A DNA stretch of 64,000 nt, from assembly GCA_963826695.1 (NCBI GenBank), contig CAWGXZ010000001.1, positions 186,001 through 250,000 of the forward strand, given 5' to 3'. Both the position numbers and the translations under genes were made by a program. Under the pieces are notes generated by a model that was not told the DNA's origin, did no database searches, and saw nothing but the letters and a program-made list of their open reading frames with translations. Shown piece after piece: positions 10,594 to 19,334 of this stretch (the stretch's first letter is position 1; each line of letters begins with the position of its first letter). Origin of the DNA: CAWGXZ01 sp963826695 (GTDB lineage: Bacteria > Pseudomonadota > Gammaproteobacteria > Burkholderiales > Burkholderiaceae_C).

Positions 10594-11952
10594 ATGAAAA
10601 ACCCGCTCACCCGTGCGCTGATCGTCTTGCTGCTGGTGCTTGCCGGCTTGCCTACGCACGCCGGCAAGACGAGTGAATTCACACTGGCGGCGCAGGCCTA
10701 TGCCGGCTCGCGCGAGCGCCAGTACAAGGTCTACGTGCCCGATGGGCTGGCCGCGCCGGCCGCCATGGTGATGGTGCTGCACGGCTGCCGCCAGACACAC
10801 GACGACGTGCTGCGCGACTGGGGCATGGTGGCGGCGGCCGACCGCCATCGGTTCATCCTGGTGGCGCCGTTCATCACCAGCTACGACGGCTACCGCACGC
10901 CCAACTGCTGGGGTTTCTGGTTCGATCACCACCGGCGCCAGGGCAGCGGCGAGCCCGAGGACCTGCACCGTATCGGCCGGGCCGTCGAGGCGCAGTTCCG
11001 CATCGACCCGAAACGCCGTTTCGTCGCCGGGCTGTCGTCGGGCGGCGCAATGGCGGTCGTGCTGTCGGTGACGCACAACGAGTACTTCGCGGCCGCCGCC
11101 AGCGCGGCGGGGCTGCCCTACGGCGAGGAGCCGGTGGCGGTGTCGACGACACGCTGCCCCGGCGAGGCCCGCTTCCACGCCGCTGCTCGGGTGGCGGCCG
11201 ACATGCGCCGGGCGCGCGACCATGCCGCGCCGATGCCGCTGCTGGTGCTGCAGAACAATGCCGACTGCACGGTGCTGCCGGCTGCCGGCCTGGTGCTGCG
11301 CGATGCCAAATTGCTGCTCGACGGCGACCCGGCACGCAACACGGCGGCGGCGACGCAGGCGCGGCAGCAGGACTGCACCCCGTTCTTCGGCGCGCCGTAC
11401 CCCTGCCGGCACGTCTTCCACACCGCCGACGGCAAGCCCGGCAGCCGCTCGCTGGTCGAGACGGTGTTCTACGACGGGCCGCGCGAAACGCCCGCGGCAA
11501 GCGATACCGACGCCGGGCACTACTGGGTCGGCGGCGAGCACGGCCGCGACGGCCGCTGGTCGATGCAGCACGGCCCGAGCCATCCCGACATCGTCTGGGA
11601 CTTCTTCTCGCGCCATCCGGCGGTGGCGGCGCCGGCGGGTCCCGGCTCGACGCCGCCCAGCGCACCCCTGTGCAGGCAGGTGAACGCCGCTCCCGGTGCA
11701 CATGTCGTCGCCGGCCGCGCCGTGGCGGGCGGATTCTTCGGCTCGCGGGCGCTTGCCAGCGGCGACCGCCGCGACCTCGGGCCGGCGTGGGACTTCGTGA
11801 TGCTGCGGGTGACGCTCTACGAAGGCACGGACGACCGCTGGTTCGCCGATCCGCCGGCCGGTTGCCGCGTTTCCGGCGCGGCAGCGGGGGAAGCGACCCG
11901 GTTTGCTGCCGCGGTGCCACGGGTGCCCGGCGCCGGGACGCGCCGCTCGTGA
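10594..11952 (+). CDS. Secreted PHB depolymerase/CE1-family esterase
   Basis: 452 aa from ATG 10594. Signal peptide MKNPLTRALIVLLLVLAGLPTHA. Alpha/beta hydrolase with oxyanion region VMVLHGCRQTHDD, nucleophile elbow GLSSGGAM (Ser about 150) and TPNCWGFWF. Family includes extracellular poly(3-hydroxybutyrate) depolymerases and feruloyl esterases; substrate cannot be fixed from sequence. The C-terminal about 90 residues (AHVVAGRAVAGG...VTLYEGTDDRWF) resemble the small add-on module of depolymerase-like esterases. The stop overlaps the next gene by 4 bp (GTGA), so the two are probably co-translated. Confidence 0.85.
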   Translation: MKNPLTRALIVLLLVLAGLPTHAGKTSEFTLAAQAYAGSRERQYKVYVPDGLAAPAAMVMVLHGCRQTHDDVLRDWGMVAAADRHRFILVAPFITSYDGYRTPNCWGFWFDHHRRQGSGEPEDLHRIGRAVEAQFRIDPKRRFVAGLSSGGAMAVVLSVTHNEYFAAAASAAGLPYGEEPVAVSTTRCPGEARFHAAARVAADMRRARDHAAPMPLLVLQNNADCTVLPAAGLVLRDAKLLLDGDPARNTAAATQARQQDCTPFFGAPYPCRHVFHTADGKPGSRSLVETVFYDGPRETPAASDTDAGHYWVGGEHGRDGRWSMQHGPSHPDIVWDFFSRHPAVAAPAGPGSTPPSAPLCRQVNAAPGAHVVAGRAVAGGFFGSRALASGDRRDLGPAWDFVMLRVTLYEGTDDRWFADPPAGCRVSGAAAGEATRFAAAVPRVPGAGTRRS

Positions 11953-12551
11953 CGGTGCCGCTTCCACCCGGCACGACGGCCGCGTCGCCGCGCCCATGCC
12001 CGCGCCGCGAGCGGTTCCACGGTCCTTCGGACCTGCCCGGGGAGGCAGCGCACGCGCGGCAACTGCTGCAGCTGCTGCTGGCGCAGGACGGATCGACCAC
12101 CCGGCTGTGCGAGACGATCGCCGGCGGCGCGGTCGCCTTGCATCTGGCCCGGCAACGCGTCGTCGACTCGCTGCCGCCCGGCAGCGGCGCCACGCTGCCC
12201 GGATCGTCGTTCCTCGAACGCATCACCTCGCTGGTGGCGCACGGCCGCGTGATGATGGACAACCTGTCGTACACCGCGCTCGACGGCTTGCCGGCCGACC
12301 TGCGGCACGACCTGGAAGGCGGCACGATTCCGATCGGCCATCTGCTGGCCCGGATGTGGGTGCGCCGCGCGTTCACCCTGCCGCCGCCCGCGCTGTGCGA
12401 TCGGCTGTGGAGCGCCGTCGGCGAGCCGGACCCGGCGGCGACGCGCGCCTACCGCATCGTCACCCCGGAAGGCCCGCGAATGCTGATCGTCGAAACCTTC
12501 CGCCGCGGCATGCGGATGGAATCGCCGCAGGCAGCAGGCGTGCAGCCCTGA
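11949..12551 (+). CDS. Chorismate lyase-like (UbiC/DUF98 fold) protein
   Basis: 200 aa from GTG 11949, whose first bases overlap the upstream stop. Pattern QLLLAQDGSTTRLCETIAGG near residue 40, followed by a central MMDNLSYTALDGLP and GGTIPIGHLLARMWVRR, matches the UbiC/DUF98 family that releases pyruvate from chorismate or related compounds, or acts as a ligand-binding fold. It is not with ubiA, and its coupling to a secreted esterase suggests a role other than ubiquinone synthesis. Function inferred from pattern only. Confidence 0.6.
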   Translation: MTVPLPPGTTAASPRPCPRRERFHGPSDLPGEAAHARQLLQLLLAQDGSTTRLCETIAGGAVALHLARQRVVDSLPPGSGATLPGSSFLERITSLVAHGRVMMDNLSYTALDGLPADLRHDLEGGTIPIGHLLARMWVRRAFTLPPPALCDRLWSAVGEPDPAATRAYRIVTPEGPRMLIVETFRRGMRMESPQAAGVQP

Positions 12552-12587
12552 TCACCGTGCCGCCCGCCGGGCGCATCGGCATGGGCC

Positions 12588-13553
12588 CTACTTCGCCTGC
12601 CGCCGCTGCTGCCAGGCCTGCAGTTCGCCGACGATGCCGCGGCGGAAGGCGATGACGCAGAAGACGAAGATCGCGCCGATGATCACCGTCACCCACGAGC
12701 CGACGCGGTCGGCGAGGAAGTTCTGCAGGCCGATGATGGTGAAGGCGCCGATCACCGGCCCGGCAAAGGTGCCCAGACCGCCGAGCAGCGTCATCAGCAC
12801 GACTTCGCCGGAAAGCGACCAGTGCACGTCGGAAAGCGTGGCGAAGCCGAGCGACAGCGTCTTCAGCGAACCCGCCAGGCCGGCGATCGCGGTCGAGAGG
12901 ACGAAGGCCAGCAGCTTGTAGCGGTCGACGTCGTAGCCGAGCGAGACGGCTCGGGGTTCGTTCTCGCGGATCGCCTTGAGCACCTGGCCGTAGGGCGAAT
13001 GGACGATGCGCACGATGCCGAGGAACACCGCGGCGAAGACGGCCAGCACGAAGAAGTACATCGCCAGATCGTTCTGCAGCGGAAGCAGCCCCAGCAGCTT
13101 GCCCCGCGGCACGCCCTGCATGCCGTCCTCGCCACCGGTGAAAGGCGCCTGCAGGCAGACGAAGTAGACCATCTGCGCCATGGCCAGCGTGATCATCGCG
13201 AAGTAGATGCCCTGCCGGCGGATGGCGATCAGCCCGATCACCAGACCCAGCGCGGCGCCGGTGGCAATGCCTGCCAGCAACCCCAGCTCGGGCGACCAGC
13301 CGGCGTCGCGCACCAGCCAGCCGGTGACGTACGCCGCCAGCCCGAGGAATGCCGCATGGCCGAACGACAGCAGCCCGGTGTAGCCGAGCAGCAGGTTGAA
13401 GGCGCAGGCGAACATCGCGAAGCACAGCGCCTTCATCAGGAACACCGGATAGACGCCGGCAAAGGGCGCGGCGACGAGCAGCGCCGCGACCACCAGCCAG
13501 GCGATCCGGCCCGAGCGCATCGATGGCCCCGACGTTTGCTGAGGGGTCGTCAC
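12588..13553 (-). CDS. livM: Branched-chain amino acid-type ABC transporter permease LivM
   Basis: 321-aa inner-membrane permease with about ten hydrophobic helices; LLGYTGLLSFGHAAFLGLAAY and the EAA-like coupling stretch AIRENEPRAVSLGYDVDRYKLLAF are family signatures. GTG 13553 follows the livH stop after one base. Last gene of the iclR-livGFKHM operon, so it depends on coupling to livH. Confidence 0.93.
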   Translation of the reverse strand: MTTPQQTSGPSMRSGRIAWLVVAALLVAAPFAGVYPVFLMKALCFAMFACAFNLLLGYTGLLSFGHAAFLGLAAYVTGWLVRDAGWSPELGLLAGIATGAALGLVIGLIAIRRQGIYFAMITLAMAQMVYFVCLQAPFTGGEDGMQGVPRGKLLGLLPLQNDLAMYFFVLAVFAAVFLGIVRIVHSPYGQVLKAIRENEPRAVSLGYDVDRYKLLAFVLSTAIAGLAGSLKTLSLGFATLSDVHWSLSGEVVLMTLLGGLGTFAGPVIGAFTIIGLQNFLADRVGSWVTVIIGAIFVFCVIAFRRGIVGELQAWQQRRQAK

Positions 13554-13554
13554 G

Positions 13555-14442
13555 TCATTTCTCCTTGCCGAACAGGCCGGCCGGCCGGATCACCAGCACG
13601 ATGGCCATGATCACGAAGACGACGATGCTCGACGCCTCGGGATAGAAGACCTTGGTCAGCCCCTCGACCAGGCCGAGCATCAGGCCGGTGAGGATCGAGC
13701 CGAGGATCGAACCCATGCCGCCGATGACGACGACGGCGAAGACGACGATGATCAGGTTCGAGCCCATCAGCGGCGTCACCTGGATCACCGGTGCCGCGAG
13801 CACGCCGGCCAGTGCCGCCAGCGCCGCGCCGCCGGCGTAGGTCAGCGTCACCAGCATCGGCACGTTGATGCCGAACGACTGCACCAGCGCCGGGTTCTCG
13901 GTGCCGGCGCGCAGCGTGGCGCCCAGGCGCGTCTTCTCGATCAGGAACCAGGTGCCCAGGCAGACGACGAGCGACGCCACGATGACCCAGGCGCGGTAGT
14001 TCGGCAGGATCATGAAGCCGAGGTTGGTGGCACCCTGCAGCAAATCGGGCACGGGATACTGCTGGCCCGAGACGCCGAACTGCTCGCGGAACACGCCTTC
14101 GGCGATCAGCGCCAGGCCGAAGGTCAGCAGCAGGCCGTACAGCGGATCGAGCTTGTACAGGTGCTTGAGGAGCAGCTTCTCGATCACCACGCCGAGCGCG
14201 CCGACGGCGAGCGGGGCCAGCACCAGCGCGAACCAGTAGTTGAGGCCGAGCTTCTCGAGGCTCAGCCAGGCGACGTAGGCGCCGATCATGTACAGCGCGC
14301 CGTGGGCGAAGTTGACGATGCCGAGCAGGCCGAAGATGACCGCGAGGCCCAGGCTCAGCATCGCGTAGAACGACCCGTTGACCAGGCCGAGCAGCAGCTG
14401 CCCGGCAAAGGCCTGGATCGGTATGCCGAAGATCTCGCTCAT
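13555..14442 (-). CDS. livH: Branched-chain amino acid-type ABC transporter permease LivH
   Basis: 295-aa permease that pairs with LivM. Signatures: LLGLVNGSFYAMLSLGLAVIFGLLGIVNFAHGALYMIGAY near the N-terminus (quoted in part: NFAHGALYMIGAY) and GGMGSILGSILTGLMLG near the C-terminus. Separated from livK by about 145 bp, the only sizeable gap in the operon, which may hold processing or regulatory structure; nothing specific seen there. Confidence 0.93.
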   Translation of the reverse strand: MSEIFGIPIQAFAGQLLLGLVNGSFYAMLSLGLAVIFGLLGIVNFAHGALYMIGAYVAWLSLEKLGLNYWFALVLAPLAVGALGVVIEKLLLKHLYKLDPLYGLLLTFGLALIAEGVFREQFGVSGQQYPVPDLLQGATNLGFMILPNYRAWVIVASLVVCLGTWFLIEKTRLGATLRAGTENPALVQSFGINVPMLVTLTYAGGAALAALAGVLAAPVIQVTPLMGSNLIIVVFAVVVIGGMGSILGSILTGLMLGLVEGLTKVFYPEASSIVVFVIMAIVLVIRPAGLFGKEK

Positions 14443-14586
14443 CGATGTTCCTGCTTCTGATGACGTTGCCGGCGCTTGCGGGCTGCAGCCGCACCCCGCT
14501 GAACCGGGCCGCAGCAGCCCGTCCGGGGCGTTCGAGGCGCCGGACCGGGGCCGCGAAGGCCCCGGCCGCCGGCATTCAGCGGCGTG

Positions 14587-15798
14587 TTACTTCCAGAGGG
14601 CGCACTTCGACTCGGCCTTGGTCGTAAAGGCCTCGTCGCCCTTGATCGTCTGCACCAGGTTGTAGTAGTCCCACGGCTCCTTCGACTGCTCGGGCGTCTT
14701 GACCTGCATCAGGAACATGTCGTGCACCATCCGGCCGTCGGGCCGGATGGTGCCGCCCTTGGCGTACATGTCGTTGATCGGCGTCTTGCGCAGGTGGGCG
14801 TTGATCTTGTCGGCGTCGTCGGTGCCGAGCGTCTTGACCGCGTTCAGGTAGTTCATCGCCGCCGAGTAGTCGGCCGCCTGCAGCGACGACGGCATGCGCT
14901 TGAACTTGGTGAAGAAGCGGCGCGACCAGGCACGGGCCTCGGGCGTCTGGTTCCAGTACCAGCTGTCGGTCAGGTACATGCCCTGCGTCGCTTTCAGCCC
15001 CAGCGAATGCACGTCGTTGATGAACATCAGCAGGCCGGCCAGCTTCATCGTCTTGGTGATGCCGAACTCGTTGGCTGCCTTGATCGAGTTGATGGTGTCG
15101 CCGCCGGCGTTGGCCAGGCCCAGGATCTGCGCCTTGCTCGACTGCGCCTGCAGCAGGAACGACGAGAAGTCGCTGGCCGACAGCGGATGGCGCACCGAGC
15201 CGACCGAGGTGCCGCCGCTGGCCTTGACCACCCGTTCGGTGTCGTTCTGCAGCGAGGTACCGAAGGCGTAGTCGGCAGTCAGGAAGTACCAGCTCTTGCC
15301 GCCGGCCTTGACCACGGCGCTGCCGGTGCCCTTGCCGAGGGCCACCGTGTCGTAGGCGTAGTGGATCGTGTACGGCGTGCACTCTTCGTTCGTCAGTCGG
15401 GCCGAGCCGGCGCCGATGGCCATGAACAGCTTCTTTTTCTCGGCCGCGGCCTTGGCCATGGCCAGGCTGGTGCCCGAGTTGGTGCCGCCGATCAGCACGT
15501 CCATGCCCTGCTGGTCGAACCATTCGCGCGCCTTGGAGGCAGCGACGTCGGCCTTGTTCTGGTGATCGGCGCTCAGCACCTCGATCTTCTTGCCGGCGAT
15601 CGCGCCGCCCATGTCCTCGACGGCCATGCGGATCGCCTCGACACCGGCCGGTCCGTCGATGTCGGCGTACAGGCCGCCCAGGTCGGTAATGAACCCGATG
15701 CGGATCACGTCGCCCGAGAACTGCGCCTGCGCCGGCAGGCTCGACAGGGTGGTAGCGAAGGCCATGCTGCAGGCAGCGGTCAATTTGTTCAGCTTCAT
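14587..15798 (-). CDS. livK: ABC transporter periplasmic substrate-binding protein (Liv/type I fold)
   Basis: 403 aa. Signal peptide MKLNKLTAACSMAFATTLSSLPAQA then mature IRIGFITDLGGLYADIDGP, the usual start of type I periplasmic binding proteins. An AGGAGCTATCGA site precedes ATG 15798. It belongs to the large betaproteobacterial group of Liv-like binders that take amino acids, aromatic acids or urea. The ligand is not predictable here; the IclR regulator in the same operon slightly favours an aromatic or organic acid. Confidence 0.9.
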   Translation of the reverse strand: MKLNKLTAACSMAFATTLSSLPAQAQFSGDVIRIGFITDLGGLYADIDGPAGVEAIRMAVEDMGGAIAGKKIEVLSADHQNKADVAASKAREWFDQQGMDVLIGGTNSGTSLAMAKAAAEKKKLFMAIGAGSARLTNEECTPYTIHYAYDTVALGKGTGSAVVKAGGKSWYFLTADYAFGTSLQNDTERVVKASGGTSVGSVRHPLSASDFSSFLLQAQSSKAQILGLANAGGDTINSIKAANEFGITKTMKLAGLLMFINDVHSLGLKATQGMYLTDSWYWNQTPEARAWSRRFFTKFKRMPSSLQAADYSAAMNYLNAVKTLGTDDADKINAHLRKTPINDMYAKGGTIRPDGRMVHDMFLMQVKTPEQSKEPWDYYNLVQTIKGDEAFTTKAESKCALWK

Positions 15799-15874
15799 TC
15801 GATAGCTCCTGGTGGATTCAAAAAAGGACGGTGGGTCTGGGTCACGCTCGAGGCGGCGTTTGCAGCGGGGACTT

Positions 15875-16579
15875 TCAGACGCCGAGCATCTGGTGCAGCT
15901 GCTCGAGCCGCCCCGGCAGCTCGGCCTGGGTGAACTGTTGATGGATGACGCCGTGCTCCATGACGAAGAAGCGGTCGGCGAGCGGCGCGGCGAAGCGGAA
16001 GTTCTGCTCGACCATGACGATCGTGTAGCCCTTCTTGCGCAGCATCACCACCATCTCGGCGAGCTTCTGCACGATCACCGGCGCCAGGCCCTCGGAGATT
16101 TCGTCGAGCAGCAGCAGCCGCGCGCCGGTGCGCAGGATGCGCGCCACCGCCAGCATCTGCTGCTCGCCGCCCGAAAGGCGCGTGCCCTGGCTCTGCGCGC
16201 GTTCGCGCAGGTTCGGGAACATCGTGTAGATCTCGTCGATGTCCATGCCGCCCTTGGCCAGTTCGGGCGGCAGCATCAGGTTCTCCTCGGCCGAGAGGCT
16301 CGAGAAGATGCCGCGCTCCTCGGGGCAGTAGCCGATGCCCAGGCGCGCGATGCGGTGCGTCGGCAGGTTGATCGTCTCGCGGCCGTGCACCTGGATCGAG
16401 CCCTTGCGGCTGCCGATCAGGCCCATGATGGCGCGCAAGGTGCTGGTGCGGCCGGCGCCGTTGCGGCCGAGCAGCGTCACCACCTCGCCTTCGTTGACGC
16501 TGAAGTCGACGCCGTGAAGCACGTGCGATTCGCCGTACCAGCCCTGCAGCCCGCGAACCTCGAGAAAGGGCTTGGCCAT
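15875..16579 (-). CDS. livF: ABC transporter ATPase LivF
   Basis: 234 aa. ATG 16579 overlaps the livG stop by one base (TGATG). Signature motif LSGGEQQMLAVARIL, Walker B LLLLDEISEGL, switch His replaced by MVEQNF as usual in LivF. The Walker A reads GRNGAGRTS: the phosphate-binding lysine is arginine. This substitution occurs, to my recollection, in a subset of LivF proteins, so the enzyme may still work, with LivG supplying a canonical site. Confidence 0.93.
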   Translation of the reverse strand: MAKPFLEVRGLQGWYGESHVLHGVDFSVNEGEVVTLLGRNGAGRTSTLRAIMGLIGSRKGSIQVHGRETINLPTHRIARLGIGYCPEERGIFSSLSAEENLMLPPELAKGGMDIDEIYTMFPNLRERAQSQGTRLSGGEQQMLAVARILRTGARLLLLDEISEGLAPVIVQKLAEMVVMLRKKGYTIVMVEQNFRFAAPLADRFFVMEHGVIHQQFTQAELPGRLEQLHQMLGV

Positions 16580-17352
16580 CAGTGCGCTCCCTTCAGCTCG
16601 GTGCTGGCGCTGCCCATGTAGGCCTCGATCACTGCCGGGTTCTTCGAGACCACCGCATACGGGCCCTCGGCCAGGGTCGCGCCGCGCTGCAGCACGGTGA
16701 TGGTGTCGGCGATGCTCGAGACGACGCTCATGTTGTGTTCGACCATCAGCACCGTGCGGTTGGCGGCAACGCGCTTGATCAGCTGCCGGATGCGGTCGAC
16801 GTCCTCCAGCCCCATGCCCTGCGTCGGCTCGTCGAGCAGCATCAGCGCCGGCTCCATCGCCAGCGTGGTGGCGATCTCCAGGGCGCGTTTGCGGCCGTAG
16901 CTCAGGTTGACCGTCTGCACACCGGCGTAGCTTTCCAGGTCGACCTCGCGCAGCAGTTCGATGACGCGGCCGTCGAGCTGCCGCAGGCTGCGCTCGGAAC
17001 GCCAGAAGTGGAACGAGCTGCCGAGCTTGCGCTGCAGCGCCACGCGCACGTTCTCGAGCACGCTCAGGTGCGGAAACACCGCCGAGATCTGGAACGAGCG
17101 GATCACGCCGCGCCGGGCGATCGCCGCCGGCGCCAGCCGGGTGATGTCGTCGCCCTCGTAGAGGATCTGGCCGCTGGTCGGCGTCAGGAACTTGGTCAGC
17201 AGGTTGAAGCAGGTCGTCTTGCCGGCGCCGTTGGGCCCGATCAGCGCGTGGATCGTGCCGCGGCGCACCTTCAGGTCGACGTTGTCGACGGCGACGAAGC
17301 CCTTGAATTCCTTGCGCAGCTGGCGCGTTTCGAGGATGTGCTCTGTGCTCAT
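16579..17352 (-). CDS. livG: ABC transporter ATPase LivG
   Basis: 257 aa, partner of LivF. Canonical Walker A GPNGAGKTT (about 37-45), Q-loop FQISAVFPHLSVLENV, signature LSYGRKRALEIATTLA, Walker B ALMLLDEPTQGM and switch HNM. The signature starts LSYG rather than LSGG, common in LivG. ATG 17352 overlaps the stop of the iclR-type gene by four bases (ATGA). Confidence 0.94.
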   Translation of the reverse strand: MSTEHILETRQLRKEFKGFVAVDNVDLKVRRGTIHALIGPNGAGKTTCFNLLTKFLTPTSGQILYEGDDITRLAPAAIARRGVIRSFQISAVFPHLSVLENVRVALQRKLGSSFHFWRSERSLRQLDGRVIELLREVDLESYAGVQTVNLSYGRKRALEIATTLAMEPALMLLDEPTQGMGLEDVDRIRQLIKRVAANRTVLMVEHNMSVVSSIADTITVLQRGATLAEGPYAVVSKNPAVIEAYMGSASTELKGAH

Positions 17353-18212
17353 GCGGCGCTCGTTGGGTTCGTTCGGGTCGGCTGCGCATCGGCGGCCGAC
17401 CGCATCCGGCCGCCGAGCCGCTGGGTGAGTCGCTGCGCCACGCGCATCACCGAGGCGCAATGCAGCCGGCGGGTGGCGGCGTCGATCGCCGCGCGCTGCA
17501 CGCAGACGGCGACGCCGGCAACGACGCTGCCGCTGGCGTCGAACACCGGCGCGCCGAAACCGTGCACCCCGGCGCAGACACCCTCGGAGTCGATGCTGCA
17601 GCCATCGACGCGCACGCGTGCCAGCTCGGCTTCGAAGGCCTCCCGGCTGGGGACCGGGCGGCGGCGCCCGAGCGGCTCGGGCAGGCCATCCGCGTAAAGC
17701 CGCTGCCGCACATCCGGCGGCAACCAGGCGAGCATTGCCTTGCCCGAGGCGGCAAGGCTGGCGGGCAACCGCATGCCGACGCGAAAAGCCAGGCCGAGCG
17801 GCTCGGCGCCGTGGTGGGCGGCCAGGTAGACGACGTCGTGTTCGTCGAGCAGCGACAGCACCGTGGTCTCGTGCGGCGACGGATCGGCGTCGTCCCACAG
17901 CGCCAGGAACTCGGTCGCCACCTGCGTGCCGGCGACGAAGGCGTCGGCCAGTGGCATGACGCGCGGCCCGATATAGAAGCTGCCGTCGACCTGCCGGCGC
18001 AGGTAGCCGTGCGCCAGCAAGGTGCCGCAGAGGGCATGCACGCTGCTCTTGGGCAGCTGCAGGCCACTGGCCAGCCGCGCCAGGCTCATCGGCGTGCGCT
18101 CATGCGCCAGACAATCGAGCAGCGCCACGGCACGGGCGACGGCGGGCACCTCGGACGGCACGGCGCGCGGTGCCGGCGACGCGGCTGCGGATGAAGAGGC
18201 GGAAGCGCTCAA
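17349..18212 (-). CDS. IclR-family transcriptional regulator heading the liv operon
   Basis: About 280 aa. N-terminal winged helix (VPAVARAVALLDCL then LARLASGLQLPKSSVHALCGTL) and a C-terminal IclR ligand domain (LGLAFRVGMRLPASLAASGKAML, GVCAGVHGFGAPVFD). No ATG lies near the N-terminus: TTG 18212 is the longest start, and in-frame GTGs slightly downstream would also keep the helix-turn-helix. It overlaps livG by ATGA, so regulator and transporter are one transcript, probably autoregulated. Ligands of this family are usually aromatic or small organic acids. Confidence 0.85.
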   Translation of the reverse strand: MSASASSSAAASPAPRAVPSEVPAVARAVALLDCLAHERTPMSLARLASGLQLPKSSVHALCGTLLAHGYLRRQVDGSFYIGPRVMPLADAFVAGTQVATEFLALWDDADPSPHETTVLSLLDEHDVVYLAAHHGAEPLGLAFRVGMRLPASLAASGKAMLAWLPPDVRQRLYADGLPEPLGRRRPVPSREAFEAELARVRVDGCSIDSEGVCAGVHGFGAPVFDASGSVVAGVAVCVQRAAIDAATRRLHCASVMRVAQRLTQRLGGRMRSAADAQPTRTNPTSAA

Positions 18213-18459
18213 GGGGGGTCGTGGCGTCGGATCGGCGTTCGAGATTCGGAATCACGTTCAGCATGCTGGACGGGCTGCAGTGTAGGGCGCGGCCTTGTCC
18301 TACAGGGCGGCGACTAGGGAAACTCCGAAGAGGGATATCCCGTTCGGCCGTGCCCGGCCGCGCTGCGTTCGCGCCCGTCGCGCGGACAGGCGCCCGGAGC
18401 ACGCCGGCATCGGGGGCCTCGGGCGCACAATGGCAGTTCTCTCCAGCCTGCCCGTCACC

Positions 18460-19305
18460 ATGTCGTTTGCGCCCTCCAACCCGATTCCATCCGCCAAGGC
18501 GCCGTCGCCCGATCTCAGCGACGCCGAGTTCGCCGAACTCGACGCCCTGCTCGAGCTGACCCCCGAGCCGCTCGAGCCGCTCGACGCGGTGATGCTCGAC
18601 GGCTTTCTCTGCGGCATCCTGGTGCAGCCGGTGCTGCGCGAGCCGGCCGAGTGGCTGCCCTACGTCTACGACTTCGACGGAACCCCGTTGCCCGACGACG
18701 CCGACGCTGCCTGGCGCAGCCGGTGCGAAACGCTGATCCTGCGCCGCCATCAGGCGCTGAACCGGGCCCTGGTCGAGGACGGCTGGTTCGATCCGCTGAT
18801 CCTCGAGCCCGACGACGGGGGGGACGAGGAGGCTGCCGACGAGGCCGACGAGGCCGGCGGATCCAGCGAGCCGCAGGCCGGCGACGAGTCGACCGAGACC
18901 TCCGAGGCGCTGCAGCTTGCCGACCCGGTGGAAAGCTCGCCGATCGCCCAGGCGCTGATGCCGTGGGCGGCCGGCTTCCTGCAGGCCAATCTCGCCTTTC
19001 CCGAACTTGCCGAGCACGAGGACGAAGCGGTGGCCATGGCGCTGGCACGCGTCTACCGGCATTTGCCGGCCGAGAGCGCCGAAGAGCTCGAAGTGGTTGC
19101 GATGCTCGAGCGCGAGGCGCCGCTGGCCACGCTCGAGGATGCGATCGAGGAGCTGGTCGCTGCGGTGGCCGACATCGACGAGCTGACCCGCGACGCCCGC
19201 TACAAGGTCGAGACGGTGCGCCGCGACACACCCAAGCCGGGGCGCAACGATCCCTGCCCGTGCGGCAGCGGCAAGAAATTCAAGCAGTGCCACGGCGCGG
19301 GCTGA
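18460..19305 (+). CDS. UPF0149/YecA-family protein with C-terminal SEC-C zinc motif
   Basis: 281 aa from ATG 18460 (ATG 18430 also possible). Helical UPF0149 domain with PLDAVMLDGFLCGILVQP (about 45-62), an acidic low-complexity insert (about 120-160) and MPWAAGFLQANLAFPEL. Ends with the SEC-C zinc-binding motif PGRNDPCPCGSGKKFKQCHG, the type found on SecA and YecA. Likely a ribosome- or SecA-associated accessory factor; true role unknown. A paralogue without SEC-C lies at 21926-22591. Confidence 0.8.
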   Translation: MSFAPSNPIPSAKAPSPDLSDAEFAELDALLELTPEPLEPLDAVMLDGFLCGILVQPVLREPAEWLPYVYDFDGTPLPDDADAAWRSRCETLILRRHQALNRALVEDGWFDPLILEPDDGGDEEAADEADEAGGSSEPQAGDESTETSEALQLADPVESSPIAQALMPWAAGFLQANLAFPELAEHEDEAVAMALARVYRHLPAESAEELEVVAMLEREAPLATLEDAIEELVAAVADIDELTRDARYKVETVRRDTPKPGRNDPCPCGSGKKFKQCHGAG

Positions 19306-19334
19306 AGCCCGCGTCATCCGGGCGCTGACGCGCC

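Noticed and set aside
11997..12655. Plus-strand Arg/Pro-rich frames across the UbiC-like gene
   Set aside because: Out-of-frame shadow; the coupled GTG frame gives a recognisable protein.
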